From: JBLHZY01 sp050633265
GTDB lineage: Bacteria > Pseudomonadota > Alphaproteobacteria > Rhodobacterales > Rhodobacteraceae
DNA length: 64,000 nt
Direction: 5' to 3'
NCBI GenBank assembly: GCA_050633265.1
Contig: JBOEGE010000012.1
Coordinates: 1 to 64,000, forward strand
In this document: piece by piece, positions 1 through 7,216 of the stretch
Layout of the letters: every line of letters starts with the position of its first letter
Numbering within the stretch: position 1 is the first letter of the stretch
Notes under the pieces: generated by a model
The model's database searches: none
What the model saw: only the letters and a program-made list of their open reading frames with translations
Told to the model about the DNA's origin: nothing
Program-made: the position numbers and the translations under genes

Positions 1-38
1 GGCCCGAAGGCTTGAAGCGATAGGCGAATGGGTCTCAT
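1..38 (-). CDS. sbcC: SbcC-like nuclease ATPase subunit, N-terminal fragment (cut by window edge)
   Basis: Reading left from the ATG at 38 gives a start of MRPIRLSLQAFG before the window ends. This closely resembles the first strand of SbcC/Rad50-type ATPases, which usually begin with a basic-hydrophobic stretch and then QAFGP. The ATG overlaps the TGA of sbcD (ATGA), the usual translational coupling of an sbcD-sbcC operon. SbcC is an SMC-like ATPase that works with SbcD to cut DNA hairpins and blocked ends. Only 12 full codons are visible, so the identification rests on the motif and the coupling to sbcD. Confidence 0.75.
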   Translation of the reverse strand, partial: MRPIRLSLQAFG

Positions 39-1171
39 GCCTGCTCCTCCCCGGAGGCTGCTGCGTGCAGTTTGTCCGCGACGATCGCGACTTCGGCGGC
101 ATTTGGCTCCCGGCCGCGCACAACCTTTATGAAGTCGCCGACCATATCTATCGGCGTGACCGCTGCTCGCTCGCCGCTAAGCATTTTGGTCTCCGGAGCC
201 CGACCCTGTCGGTCGTAGGCCAGATGGCAGGCATTGGGGTAGGTCGCACGCAACCGCTTCATCGGATCTATCAGAGGGTTTTCATCCGTTAGATTGGCCT
301 GGATGAAATCTTCAGACGGTGTTCCTGCCAGAAGATCCGAGAATGCCCCGGTCAGTGAGCGCACTTGCCGGATCGGACGGAAAGCTACGGTACGGATGTC
401 GACTCCTTCAGCTTTGAGATCGACGACAGTCATGGATTTTTCGCTTCCCGCCTCGTCAAAACCGAACGCGAGCGGTGCGCCGGAATACCGAATATGGCTA
501 GCTCCTACTTCCTGCGGCTTGTGCAAATGCCCCAGTGCAACATAATCCGCCCCGTCGAAGACATCAGAGGGCACAGTTTCGATCCCGCCGACCCGTGTCA
601 GGGCGCGCTCGGTCTCACCGACCGCGCCGCCCGCAACGAAGGCATGAGCCACTATGACCCAACGCGCCCCTTCGGGCACCTGACCTTTCGCTGCGCAGAT
701 CTGGGCCGCGATGACATCTGCTGGCGTGCTGATACCCTCATCCCCGAACACTTCCCGCGCGGCATATTCATAGGAAAAGGGCAGCGCGGAAAAGGCGATC
801 TCGCCATGCTCATCACGCAGTATAAGCGGAGTTTCGACGGCGTCGGTGATTCCGCGCACCAGCACCCTCGACGCGGTAGAGAAAACAGACATTGCCTCGA
901 TCCGGTCACCGGAATCGTGGTTTCCCGAGATCATCACCACCGCGGCTTTGGTCTCTTCTGCCACACGCTTAAGGAAGCGATTGAACTGCCGGATTGATGA
1001 ATTGGGTGGCGAGGCACGATCAAAAACGTCTCCTGCTATAACAAGAACATCGGCGCTCTCGATCACGAGCGCCTCAAGGATTTGGTCGAGGATGACCTCG
1101 TGATCCTCCTCGAGGCTCAAGCCCATGAATTGCCGCCCTAAGTGCAGATCTGCCGTATGAAGTATTCTCAT
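35..1171 (-). CDS. sbcD: SbcD/Mre11-like DNA exonuclease, metallophosphoesterase
   Basis: This 378-residue protein has the full calcineurin-type phosphoesterase motif set: DLHLG at residues 8-12, GDVFD at 47-51, GNHDS at 83-87, a histidine in VAHAF near 176 and GHLH at 214-217. These residues bind the two Mn ions of Mre11/SbcD nucleases. With SbcC the protein would process double-strand ends and hairpins in the cytoplasm. The gene is followed by the overlapping start of sbcC and is divergent from a WYL regulator only 35 bp away. That setting, and a defence island next door, suggest a plasmid-borne nuclease pair under local control rather than the housekeeping chromosomal copy. The family call is secure; the defence role is inference. 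Confidence 0.93.
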   Translation of the reverse strand: MRILHTADLHLGRQFMGLSLEEDHEVILDQILEALVIESADVLVIAGDVFDRASPPNSSIRQFNRFLKRVAEETKAAVVMISGNHDSGDRIEAMSVFSTASRVLVRGITDAVETPLILRDEHGEIAFSALPFSYEYAAREVFGDEGISTPADVIAAQICAAKGQVPEGARWVIVAHAFVAGGAVGETERALTRVGGIETVPSDVFDGADYVALGHLHKPQEVGASHIRYSGAPLAFGFDEAGSEKSMTVVDLKAEGVDIRTVAFRPIRQVRSLTGAFSDLLAGTPSEDFIQANLTDENPLIDPMKRLRATYPNACHLAYDRQGRAPETKMLSGERAAVTPIDMVGDFIKVVRGREPNAAEVAIVADKLHAAASGEEQA

Positions 1172-1187
1172 GTTGCACCATTAATTA

Positions 1188-1199
1188 TTACACATGTAA
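1188..1199. promoter_or_regulatory. Inverted repeat in the sbcD/WYL divergent promoter region
   Basis: The 35 bp between the two divergent genes contains the perfect inverted repeat TTACA-CA-TGTAA. WYL regulators of the BrxR/CapW type bind short inverted repeats in their own promoters, so this is the natural candidate operator for both directions. The region is very AT-rich compared with its surroundings. No separate -35/-10 pair can be assigned with confidence. Confidence 0.4.
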
Positions 1200-1206
1200 A
1201 AACTAT

Positions 1207-2061
1207 ATGGACAGTAACGTAGAGTCAAGATATCGTTCTCTCATGCCCATCGAAGACCTCAAACATGCCCAACGTGCGCGCCTGGAATACCTCGACAGAC
1301 TGTTTTTCTGGGACGGTGCAGCGACTCGTGCTTCCTTGATCAAGCGATTTGGTATTTCGAATGCGCAGGCCGCTCTCGACTTTCGGACTTACCTCGCCGA
1401 AGCGCCAAATGATGCACTGCACTATGACGCGTCGTCGCGCCAATACCTTGCCCATCACAGCTTTGAACGGCTCACCGGCAAAGCGTCTTCGATGGAGCTG
1501 GAGCAACTCTTGGTCGGCGCACCATCTCCCGCATTCGATAGATTGCCAGATTTGATGCGCACTCAGGACCTGCGTGTCTTACGGCCGCTCTACCGTGCCT
1601 TCAGGGCCAAAGAGGCAACGAAGATCGTTTATCAATCGATGCGAGACCCAGAGCCGATGACTCGCTGGATCGCGCCAGTGCGATTTGCCTCTGACGGGGT
1701 AAGATTGCACGTGCGTGCCTGGTGTTTTGAGCGTGAGGGCTTCCGTGATTTCCATCCTGCTCGCATAGATCCTGATCAGTCTTTCGCAAAAACCAAACCA
1801 GCCGAGGCGGTGCCTCGAGATGACGATTGGTTCACCTGGGCCATCCTGAAACTCAAGCCGCATTCAAGATTGACTGAGGCGCAGCAACGCGTGGTCCGCA
1901 TTGAATTTGGGTTCTCCTCAGACGTGCTTGAGGCCAGAACCCGGAAAGCACTTGAGTTCTACACGGAGCGCCGATGGGGTCTTGAGCAAAAGGAGCCTCG
2001 TCTAGAACGGGTCTCTATCGACTATGTTCCGATGAGTGAGGAGGAGATCGATGCAAATTGA
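1207..2061 (+). CDS. WYL-domain transcriptional regulator, BrxR/CapW-like
   Basis: The 284-residue protein has an N-terminal winged-helix segment (about residues 15-75, with LIKRFGISNAQA as the recognition region) and a WYL domain (about 125-200). The WYL part shows the typical RWIAPVRF, then HVRAW, then FRDFHPARI pattern. A C-terminal WCX-like segment follows. BrxR and CapW proteins of this build repress phage-defence operons and are thought to be released by a nucleic-acid or nucleotide ligand bound by the WYL fold. The gene is divergent from sbcD and leads a short operon with the WGR and cysteine-rich genes. No clear ribosome site precedes the ATG at 1207, so initiation at the in-frame ATG 1243 is possible. 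The ligand is unknown. Confidence 0.82.
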   Translation: MDSNVESRYRSLMPIEDLKHAQRARLEYLDRLFFWDGAATRASLIKRFGISNAQAALDFRTYLAEAPNDALHYDASSRQYLAHHSFERLTGKASSMELEQLLVGAPSPAFDRLPDLMRTQDLRVLRPLYRAFRAKEATKIVYQSMRDPEPMTRWIAPVRFASDGVRLHVRAWCFEREGFRDFHPARIDPDQSFAKTKPAEAVPRDDDWFTWAILKLKPHSRLTEAQQRVVRIEFGFSSDVLEARTRKALEFYTERRWGLEQKEPRLERVSIDYVPMSEEEIDAN

Positions 2062-2305
2062 CATGCACCGCCAAGACCCCTCCCTCAATATGAACCGGTT
2101 TTATTCCGTGGAGCTGACCAAAGACCTCTTCGACCAACACGGCGCCCACCGGCAGTGGGGGCGTTTTGGGACTTGGGGGCGGCATCGCCACGATTGGTAC
2201 GCGACAAAAACCGAGGCTGAATCCGCCCTTTCCGATCTGATCAAACAGAAGCTGGCGCGTGGCTATCTGATCAAGCTGCCTGTGTCTAAAGGCCAGGGGG
2301 GCTGA
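2051..2305 (+). CDS. Small WGR-domain protein
   Basis: An 84-residue protein that is almost entirely one WGR domain, seen as RFYSVELTKDLF, the signature QWGRFGTWG, and a C-terminal DLIKQKLARGY helix. WGR domains occur in eukaryotic PARPs and in bacterial regulators, where they are associated with nucleic-acid binding. The ATG at 2051 is chosen because GAGGAG lies at 2041-2046. It overlaps the end of the WYL gene by 11 bp, so the two are probably translationally coupled. Its partner and function are not known. Placement between a WYL regulator and a Cys-rich protein, opposite sbcD, suggests a role in DNA handling. Confidence 0.8.
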   Translation: MQIDMHRQDPSLNMNRFYSVELTKDLFDQHGAHRQWGRFGTWGRHRHDWYATKTEAESALSDLIKQKLARGYLIKLPVSKGQGG

Positions 2306-2306
2306 A

Positions 2307-2789
2307 ATGTCATCGTTTGGAAAGTGGTCGCTACAAGGTGTTCCCCAAAAAGGCTGGGCCTGCATCGGGCTTGAGGATCTCGGTGAACCCGCCACCCAAT
2401 GTGAAATGTGCGAGAATCAGGACATCCGATATGTTCACCAAATGCAGCACCCTGACTATCCCCACATTCTCGAGTGCGGTTGTGTTTGTGCCGGCAAGAT
2501 GGAGGAAAATTACGCGGCCGCGTCAAAGCGGGAATCTGAAAGCAAGAATCTGGCACAGCGGCGCGCGCGCTGGCTGACAAGAAAATGGAAGGTCTCGCAA
2601 AGTGGAAACCATTACCTGAAAACAGATGGGTTCCACATTGTTGTCTTCCCGAAAGATAGCGGCTGGAGCGGAACGATTACCCGGCTAAGCACTGATGTCA
2701 CAACTCAGGCCCGCCGCCTATACGACACCCAAGATAAGGCTAAGCTTGGTGCCTTTGACGGCATGGTTTGGCTAAAAGCCACTGAGTGA
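2307..2789 (+). CDS. Cysteine-rich hypothetical protein, possible zinc ribbon
   Basis: The 160-residue protein starts one base after the WGR stop codon and so belongs to the same operon. The N-terminal half has two cysteine clusters, CEMC near residues 32-35 and CGCVC near 57-61, with histidines between them. This spacing fits a structural zinc site. The middle is rich in Lys, Arg and Ala (about 70-95) and the C-terminal half is a small mixed domain. No family is recognised. A nucleic-acid-binding role is plausible from the zinc knuckle and the neighbours, but that is inference only. Confidence 0.65.
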   Translation: MSSFGKWSLQGVPQKGWACIGLEDLGEPATQCEMCENQDIRYVHQMQHPDYPHILECGCVCAGKMEENYAAASKRESESKNLAQRRARWLTRKWKVSQSGNHYLKTDGFHIVVFPKDSGWSGTITRLSTDVTTQARRLYDTQDKAKLGAFDGMVWLKATE

Positions 2790-3048
2790 GACCGCCAATT
2801 TGCCAATGGTTCCCACCATACTGTCATTACGAAAGTTGCTGATTGTTCGTCATCGCAACATGTCTGTCCATCAGTCAATATCTCTTATGGGCCGAAGGAG
2901 GACAAGGTCGAAAGGGCGGATTGCGGAAGTTTGCTGCAGGCACGAAAGCAAGCGCACCTTTTCGGCAATGCAGACCATTAGAACACTTGGGCGCCTCGTT
3001 CTCAACTCGTTGGCCAGCTGCGCAGGGGCAAAACAATAGATGACATGG

Positions 3049-3963
3049 CTATCGTCTGAAAGGCTCAGACAACTTATCGAATGCGTCTTCTTCGATCTCA
3101 TCGGCGTGATGAACAGGTTCTATGCGCGGAAGATGTAGCAGCGTCATCTCTTGTTCGTACCGTTTTGAAGAAATGCACATCTCCACCACTGGCTCATCAA
3201 ACCACACACCTGCGGGTTGGCTAATTCCATCGACTGTCTCTTGTCGAAAATCCTTAGTCACAGCGGATGCAGATACTGGGAGCTCATACATGGTGTTTCG
3301 TGTCTTGATGAAATGACCAGTCTTTAGCGCGGCCTTACTGGTTTTTGCCCAATGCGCGTATCCCTCGTTGGAAACAACAAGCAGGGCACGAGTTTCCGTG
3401 TATTCTAGCCACCGAAGTGTAGCGGCAGTAAGAGAGACGCCATATCTTTCAGCGATTGTGCCCAAGTCGTCGAAACTCGGAACCATCTTTGCTGAAATTT
3501 GCCGACGAAAGTCGTGAAACGGCATCAATAAATTAGCCGCGAATTCATCTGCTTCCTGCTCGATGTCGACGCCTTCGCGACGCAAGACACTGCTCTCGTC
3601 GCACCAGATACCCCCATCGAACCTTTCGTCTTCATCGATCAGCTTTCTATGGAGGACGTAGTGACCAAATTCATGACCAAGGGTATAGGCCTTGCGTCCA
3701 TCAGATTGACCAATATGGGACACAATCGTCCATTGGCGCGGCTTGCTCTCGCCGTAGACAAGCGCCCCCATACAGCCTGGGATGTCCAAGTCCAAAACCT
3801 CACGGATTGGCGACTCTGGCGCGGTGTGAGACGAGTATTCTAGTGCAAGGTTTGCGATGTCGACTGGGCCACGATCAAATCTGTCACTTCCAAGCACCTG
3901 GTCCAACATCAGAGTGATTTGGTTGGATTGCTTTATTGCCTGAGACAGCTTTTTTTGCGGCAC
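3049..3963 (-). CDS. capP: CapP-like ImmA/IrrE-family zinc metalloprotease
   Basis: A 304-residue protein with the ImmA/IrrE (COG2856) catalytic core: HEFGH at residues 97-101 and the downstream helix EADEFAANLLMP from about 137, which supplies the third zinc ligand. A C-terminal domain of about 110 residues follows. Proteases of this family cut a partner helix-turn-helix repressor. In CBASS loci the CapP protease is reported to respond to single-stranded DNA and cleave CapH, releasing expression of the operon. Here the gene lies 2 bp after a helix-turn-helix gene, and the pair is divergent from a CBASS operon, exactly the CapH-CapP layout. The family is certain; the CapP assignment is by context. 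Confidence 0.82.
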   Translation of the reverse strand: MPQKKLSQAIKQSNQITLMLDQVLGSDRFDRGPVDIANLALEYSSHTAPESPIREVLDLDIPGCMGALVYGESKPRQWTIVSHIGQSDGRKAYTLGHEFGHYVLHRKLIDEDERFDGGIWCDESSVLRREGVDIEQEADEFAANLLMPFHDFRRQISAKMVPSFDDLGTIAERYGVSLTAATLRWLEYTETRALLVVSNEGYAHWAKTSKAALKTGHFIKTRNTMYELPVSASAVTKDFRQETVDGISQPAGVWFDEPVVEMCISSKRYEQEMTLLHLPRIEPVHHADEIEEDAFDKLSEPFRR

Positions 3964-3965
3964 AG

Positions 3966-4295
3966 TCAGTCTTTCTTTGCTGTCAGTGTTTTCGCGATGG
4001 CACGCAACTGAATGCGCGTCTGCTCAGGCATCTCAGAATATTCTCTAAAAAAGGCCACGTCCTCGGCTTCGGCCTTTGTCTGTTCATCCGCACCAAACAG
4101 GTAGTCAACAGTCACGCCAAGCGCCTTTGCGATGGCTGATAGCTTTTCTGCTGATGGTCGCGGTGGGTTCTTGTTTTCAAGTTCCCAAATGTAGCTCTTG
4201 GACGACTCTGTCGCAGCAGCTAGCTGGTCCAATGTCATTTTCTTTTCTGTGCGCAATTCTTTGATTCTCGTACCAAATTTGGCTTTGGGAGGCAT
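3966..4295 (-). CDS. capH: CapH-like helix-turn-helix (XRE family) repressor
   Basis: The 109-residue protein has an N-terminal XRE/Cro-type helix-turn-helix (about residues 7-66: GTRIKELRTEKKMTLDQLA, then SYIWELENKN, then LGVTVDYLFG). A charged C-terminal tail of about 40 residues could carry dimerisation and the protease cut site. It is the upstream partner of the ImmA-like gene and is transcribed away from the CBASS operon, so it should repress both directions from the 4296-4430 interval. That interval contains a CGATA-N13-TATCG inverted repeat (4385-4407). By analogy with CapH, cleavage by CapP after DNA damage would relieve repression. No experimental link can be read from sequence. Confidence 0.82.
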   Translation of the reverse strand: MPPKAKFGTRIKELRTEKKMTLDQLAAATESSKSYIWELENKNPPRPSAEKLSAIAKALGVTVDYLFGADEQTKAEAEDVAFFREYSEMPEQTRIQLRAIAKTLTAKKD

Positions 4296-4345
4296 GGCTC
4301 ATCCACTCAAAAAGTTCTGTTCGGTGTAGACGAACCGTAGCACCC

Positions 4346-4374
4346 TTGACTCTGGGGCGCAAGATTCATATATG
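4346..4374 (+). promoter_or_regulatory. Putative promoter of the CBASS operon
   Basis: TTGACT (4346-4351) and TATATG (4369-4374) are separated by 17 bp, a good match to a housekeeping promoter reading toward the CD-NTase gene. Just downstream lies the inverted repeat CGATA (4385-4389) and TATCG (4403-4407). It is placed where a repressor such as the divergent CapH-like protein could block initiation or early elongation. Confidence 0.5.
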
Positions 4375-4430
4375 TTCGGAATAGCGATATAGTGGATAAA
4401 TCTATCGTGAATGAACCTTGGGAGGACAAC

Positions 4431-4520
4431 ATGAAAATCCGCAGCTCAACTGCCCTTGAACCCGACATGGAGAAGAAAATTGAATATGATGAACCCGCCG
4501 CATGGCATCGACCCCTTTAG
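4431..4520 (+). CDS. Possible 29-residue leader ORF ahead of the CD-NTase
   Basis: A short reading frame beginning MKIRSSTALEPD and ending AAWHRPL is preceded by the strong ribosome site GGGAGGA (4420-4426). It overlaps the first 35 bases of the CD-NTase gene in another frame. Its ribosome site is better than that of the CD-NTase itself, so its translation could couple to, or compete with, cyclase synthesis. The same frame also stays open upstream to a GTG at 4407. The peptide is acidic and charged and belongs to no family I recognise. It could also be chance. Confidence 0.4.
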   Translation: MKIRSSTALEPDMEKKIEYDEPAAWHRPL

Positions 4521-5733
4521 CGATCCAGTAGATCGCCTTCTTGCTGAAATCGCCTTCAGCATCCAACTTCCACCGAGCCTGCATCAAAAGGCAGTCGACC
4601 GCTACGAAGCGGTACGCAATCACCTTGAATCGACGTCCAGCGTCTTCAAGGACCAAATCGAACACTTCTACCCACAAGGTTCGATGTCCATCGACGCTAC
4701 GATTTCGACCAAAGGCACCGATGACGAATACGACCTCGACATCGTTGCACAGTTAGGTGTTCGATTTCGTTTCATGTCGCCTCTGCAGATTTTGATAGAG
4801 TTGGAAAAGGCTCTCAAAGGATATCGAGGACTGAAAGTCGTCCGCCAAACGCGCTGCGTCACGCTGTACTATCAAGACGGCATGCATTTGGATATCTCTC
4901 CGTCGATCCGAGAGATAGGCACCTGCGACCGACAAAGCCATATTTGTCACGCAAAGGGCCCAGTGGCTTCAATGGACGACCACATGGTGCCTATGAATGC
5001 ATATGGCTTTGCAGATCACTATCGCAATCGTACACCCATTGAGCAGCGCGTCGTGGACAGCTTTGCCAAGCGTTGGGAAGTATTGAACAAGGGTAACTAT
5101 CGTGCCGACGCGGATGTCGACGATGTTCCAGAACCAACTGAGTTCGTCGTCAAGAATACCGCTACCCTGGCTCTTCAACTCCACAAGCGATTTCGCAACA
5201 TTCAGTTTGCGGACTACGAGGGACGTGTCGCGCCCTCGATCTTGTTGTCGTACTACGCCGCAGCCGCGGCACGACCTAATACGTCATTGACAGATATGGT
5301 CATCCGCCAAGCGAGTTTCATGATCGTTGAAATCGAGAATGCATCGCTTTACGGGCAACTGATCAACGTGAACAATCCCTGCCATGAGTTGGATGTCTTC
5401 ACAGATCGCTGGCCCGAGAGCATCAGCCAGCAAGATGACTATGCCAAAAAACTCAAAGAGTTGGTTGCAGGATTGGAGCAGCTAAAGCGCGGTCAGATGT
5501 CGCCTCCCCACATGATGGAATGGATGCGAAATCAATTTGGGGGTCAGGTCGTAACACGCGCCGCCGATTCTATCGCCAATGAGATCGGGCACTCGATCAA
5601 AAGCAGTTTTCAGCAATACACACGTACCGGAAAGCTCATCATCCCTTCTGCCTCCACTAGTGCGGCGGTTGTGAGATCATCAAAAGCAATTGCGTCTGGG
5701 CGTGATCATACGTTCTTCGGAAAGAAAATCTGA
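4486..5733 (+). CDS. CBASS CD-NTase (cGAS/DncV-like oligonucleotide cyclase)
   Basis: A 415-residue nucleotidyltransferase. The active-site signature is visible as GSM at residues 65-67, the paired aspartates DLD at 83-85 and a third aspartate in HLDISP at 136; these bind two Mg ions and NTPs. CD-NTases make a cyclic di- or trinucleotide when phage infection is sensed, and the product activates a linked effector. The first downstream gene overlaps its stop (TGATG). The effector is a CapV-type patatin, which elsewhere responds to cyclic GMP-AMP, so a cyclic dinucleotide product is likely. ATG 4486 (or 4489) is preferred because GGAGAAG lies at 4469-4475; a TTG at 4456 is also in frame. The C-terminus ends in GKKI rather than glycine. 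Confidence 0.9.
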   Translation: MMNPPHGIDPFSDPVDRLLAEIAFSIQLPPSLHQKAVDRYEAVRNHLESTSSVFKDQIEHFYPQGSMSIDATISTKGTDDEYDLDIVAQLGVRFRFMSPLQILIELEKALKGYRGLKVVRQTRCVTLYYQDGMHLDISPSIREIGTCDRQSHICHAKGPVASMDDHMVPMNAYGFADHYRNRTPIEQRVVDSFAKRWEVLNKGNYRADADVDDVPEPTEFVVKNTATLALQLHKRFRNIQFADYEGRVAPSILLSYYAAAAARPNTSLTDMVIRQASFMIVEIENASLYGQLINVNNPCHELDVFTDRWPESISQQDDYAKKLKELVAGLEQLKRGQMSPPHMMEWMRNQFGGQVVTRAADSIANEIGHSIKSSFQQYTRTGKLIIPSASTSAAVVRSSKAIASGRDHTFFGKKI

Positions 5734-6173
5734 TGAAGCCGCGCCAGATCCTCATCAAGGACCAGATTGCCGCCATGAAGGCAACCTGGCCCGCACTCAA
5801 ACCACGTCAGCAGTGCTTTGAGAGTGTCCGATGGGTCGGGCAACTTCGCCCGCAATTTCAGAGGTATAAGGTGAGTATCGATTATCGCCTTTTTGACGTA
5901 CCTAATGTCAGAGTTCTCACTCCTGAGTTGATCCGTCTTCCCGATAATGAAGAAGGACAACTTCCCCATGTTTACCCACCTGCCAACGATCCAACCCTTT
6001 GTCTCTACGACCCAAAAAACGATGAGTGGGATGGCTCGATGTTGCTCTCACAAACCATCCTGCTTTGGACATTGGATTGGCTTAGTTGCTACGAACTTTG
6101 GCTGATGACGGGACGTTGGACAGGCGGAGGACGACACCCAACACCCCCCTTAGAAAGTACTGATCTGGAGTAA
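5733..6173 (+). CDS. CBASS-associated stand-alone E2-like (ubiquitin-conjugating fold) protein
   Basis: The 146-residue protein has the pattern of bacterial E2-like proteins of CBASS: a beta-sheet core with a conserved HVYPP turn (residues 79-83), then the probable catalytic cysteine at 90 in TLCLY, then a Trp-rich C-terminal helix (LLWTLDWLSCYELW). In full type II CBASS the E2 domain is fused to an E1 domain (Cap2) and joins the CD-NTase C-terminus to target proteins, raising cyclase activity. Here neither an E1 domain nor a JAB protease (Cap3) is present, so this is an E2-only system. The ATG overlaps the CD-NTase stop codon, so the two proteins are made together. Confidence 0.82.
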   Translation: MKPRQILIKDQIAAMKATWPALKPRQQCFESVRWVGQLRPQFQRYKVSIDYRLFDVPNVRVLTPELIRLPDNEEGQLPHVYPPANDPTLCLYDPKNDEWDGSMLLSQTILLWTLDWLSCYELWLMTGRWTGGGRHPTPPLESTDLE

Positions 6174-6178
6174 GCCCA

Positions 6179-7189
6179 ATGAACCAAATCAAACCGCGCC
6201 GCTCGGACGGCACCATTCAACACAGACGCGTCAAACAGCCATGGCCGCCAAATCGTCTGTTTAAGATACTATCCATCGATGGTGGTGGTATCCGAGGGGT
6301 TTTTCCGGCCGCATACCTTGCAGAACTTGAGAATCGTTTCCTGTCAGGCAGCCCTATCACGAGCCATTTCGATATGGTTGCAGGCACATCGACGGGCGGG
6401 ATCATTGCGCTTGCCTTAGCAAAGGGGCTGACCGCACAGGATGCGCTTCGCATTTATCTCGACAAAGGTGAGGACATCTTTCCGCCCTTGGTGGGCACTG
6501 ACAGATTGATCCGTCTGGTTAAATCCGTCAGCAAACCAAAGTATGACCAAGAAAAACTGCGTTCTGCTCTCGATGAGGAATTCGGTAACGAATTGTTTGG
6601 CGCTGCGCAGATCCGATGTGTCATACCCTGCTTTGAGGGGCTGCACGGAGAACCGTTTATCTACAAAACACCGCATCATCCTGACTATACGCTGGATCAG
6701 CACAAGCGAATGGTGGATATCGCGCTGCAGACCAGCGCAGCACCTACAGTGTTTCCTGCGGTTCAAGATGACGGTTACATCATGGTTGATGGCGGTCTCT
6801 TTGCTAACAATCCGATCATGAATGCATTAGTTGATGCAGTTGCCTGCTTTGACGTTCCTTTGGAAAACGTACGCATCTTATCCATTGGAACTGGTGAGGA
6901 AACATTTTCCCTGAGTGAGCGTGCTCAGAACGGTGGGCTCAAAGACTGGGCCATTGCACTACCATTTCTAGCAGCTTTCAGGGCTCAATCGAAAAATGCC
7001 TTGGGGCAAGCATTTTTGCTCGCTGGAAAAGAAAACGTGGTTCGCATCGATGTCCCTGAAAGCGCGCAACAGATCGAGCTGGATGATGTGACCAGAGCTG
7101 TGCGAGAGCTTCCCTTGACTGCGCGCTCGCTCGTTGAAGGATCTGGTCACTATGTGAAGAGTGTTTTTCTAGGTAGCACTTGCTGCTAG
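6179..7189 (+). CDS. capV: CapV-like patatin phospholipase, CBASS effector
   Basis: A 336-residue patatin-like lipid hydrolase. The oxyanion loop DGGGIRG is at residues 34-40, the nucleophile serine in GTSTG at 69-73 (Ser71), and the catalytic aspartate in DGG at 204-206. Effectors of this family are switched on by the cyclic nucleotide from the adjacent cyclase and degrade membrane phospholipids, killing the infected cell before phage release. It starts 5 bp after the E2 gene and closes the three-gene operon. In many CBASS loci the effector precedes the cyclase, so the order here (cyclase, E2, effector) is less usual. Confidence 0.92.
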   Translation: MNQIKPRRSDGTIQHRRVKQPWPPNRLFKILSIDGGGIRGVFPAAYLAELENRFLSGSPITSHFDMVAGTSTGGIIALALAKGLTAQDALRIYLDKGEDIFPPLVGTDRLIRLVKSVSKPKYDQEKLRSALDEEFGNELFGAAQIRCVIPCFEGLHGEPFIYKTPHHPDYTLDQHKRMVDIALQTSAAPTVFPAVQDDGYIMVDGGLFANNPIMNALVDAVACFDVPLENVRILSIGTGEETFSLSERAQNGGLKDWAIALPFLAAFRAQSKNALGQAFLLAGKENVVRIDVPESAQQIELDDVTRAVRELPLTARSLVEGSGHYVKSVFLGSTCC

Positions 7190-7216
7190 AGAAACGCGGT
7201 TCAGTTTGCATGTTTT

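Noticed and set aside
365..997. Open frame of about 210 codons on the plus strand
   Set aside because: Antisense to sbcD, which has all phosphoesterase motifs in order.
2800..3043. Short plus-strand frames between the Cys-rich gene and the protease gene
   Set aside because: Two overlapping frames of similar length, neither with a ribosome site or plausible composition.
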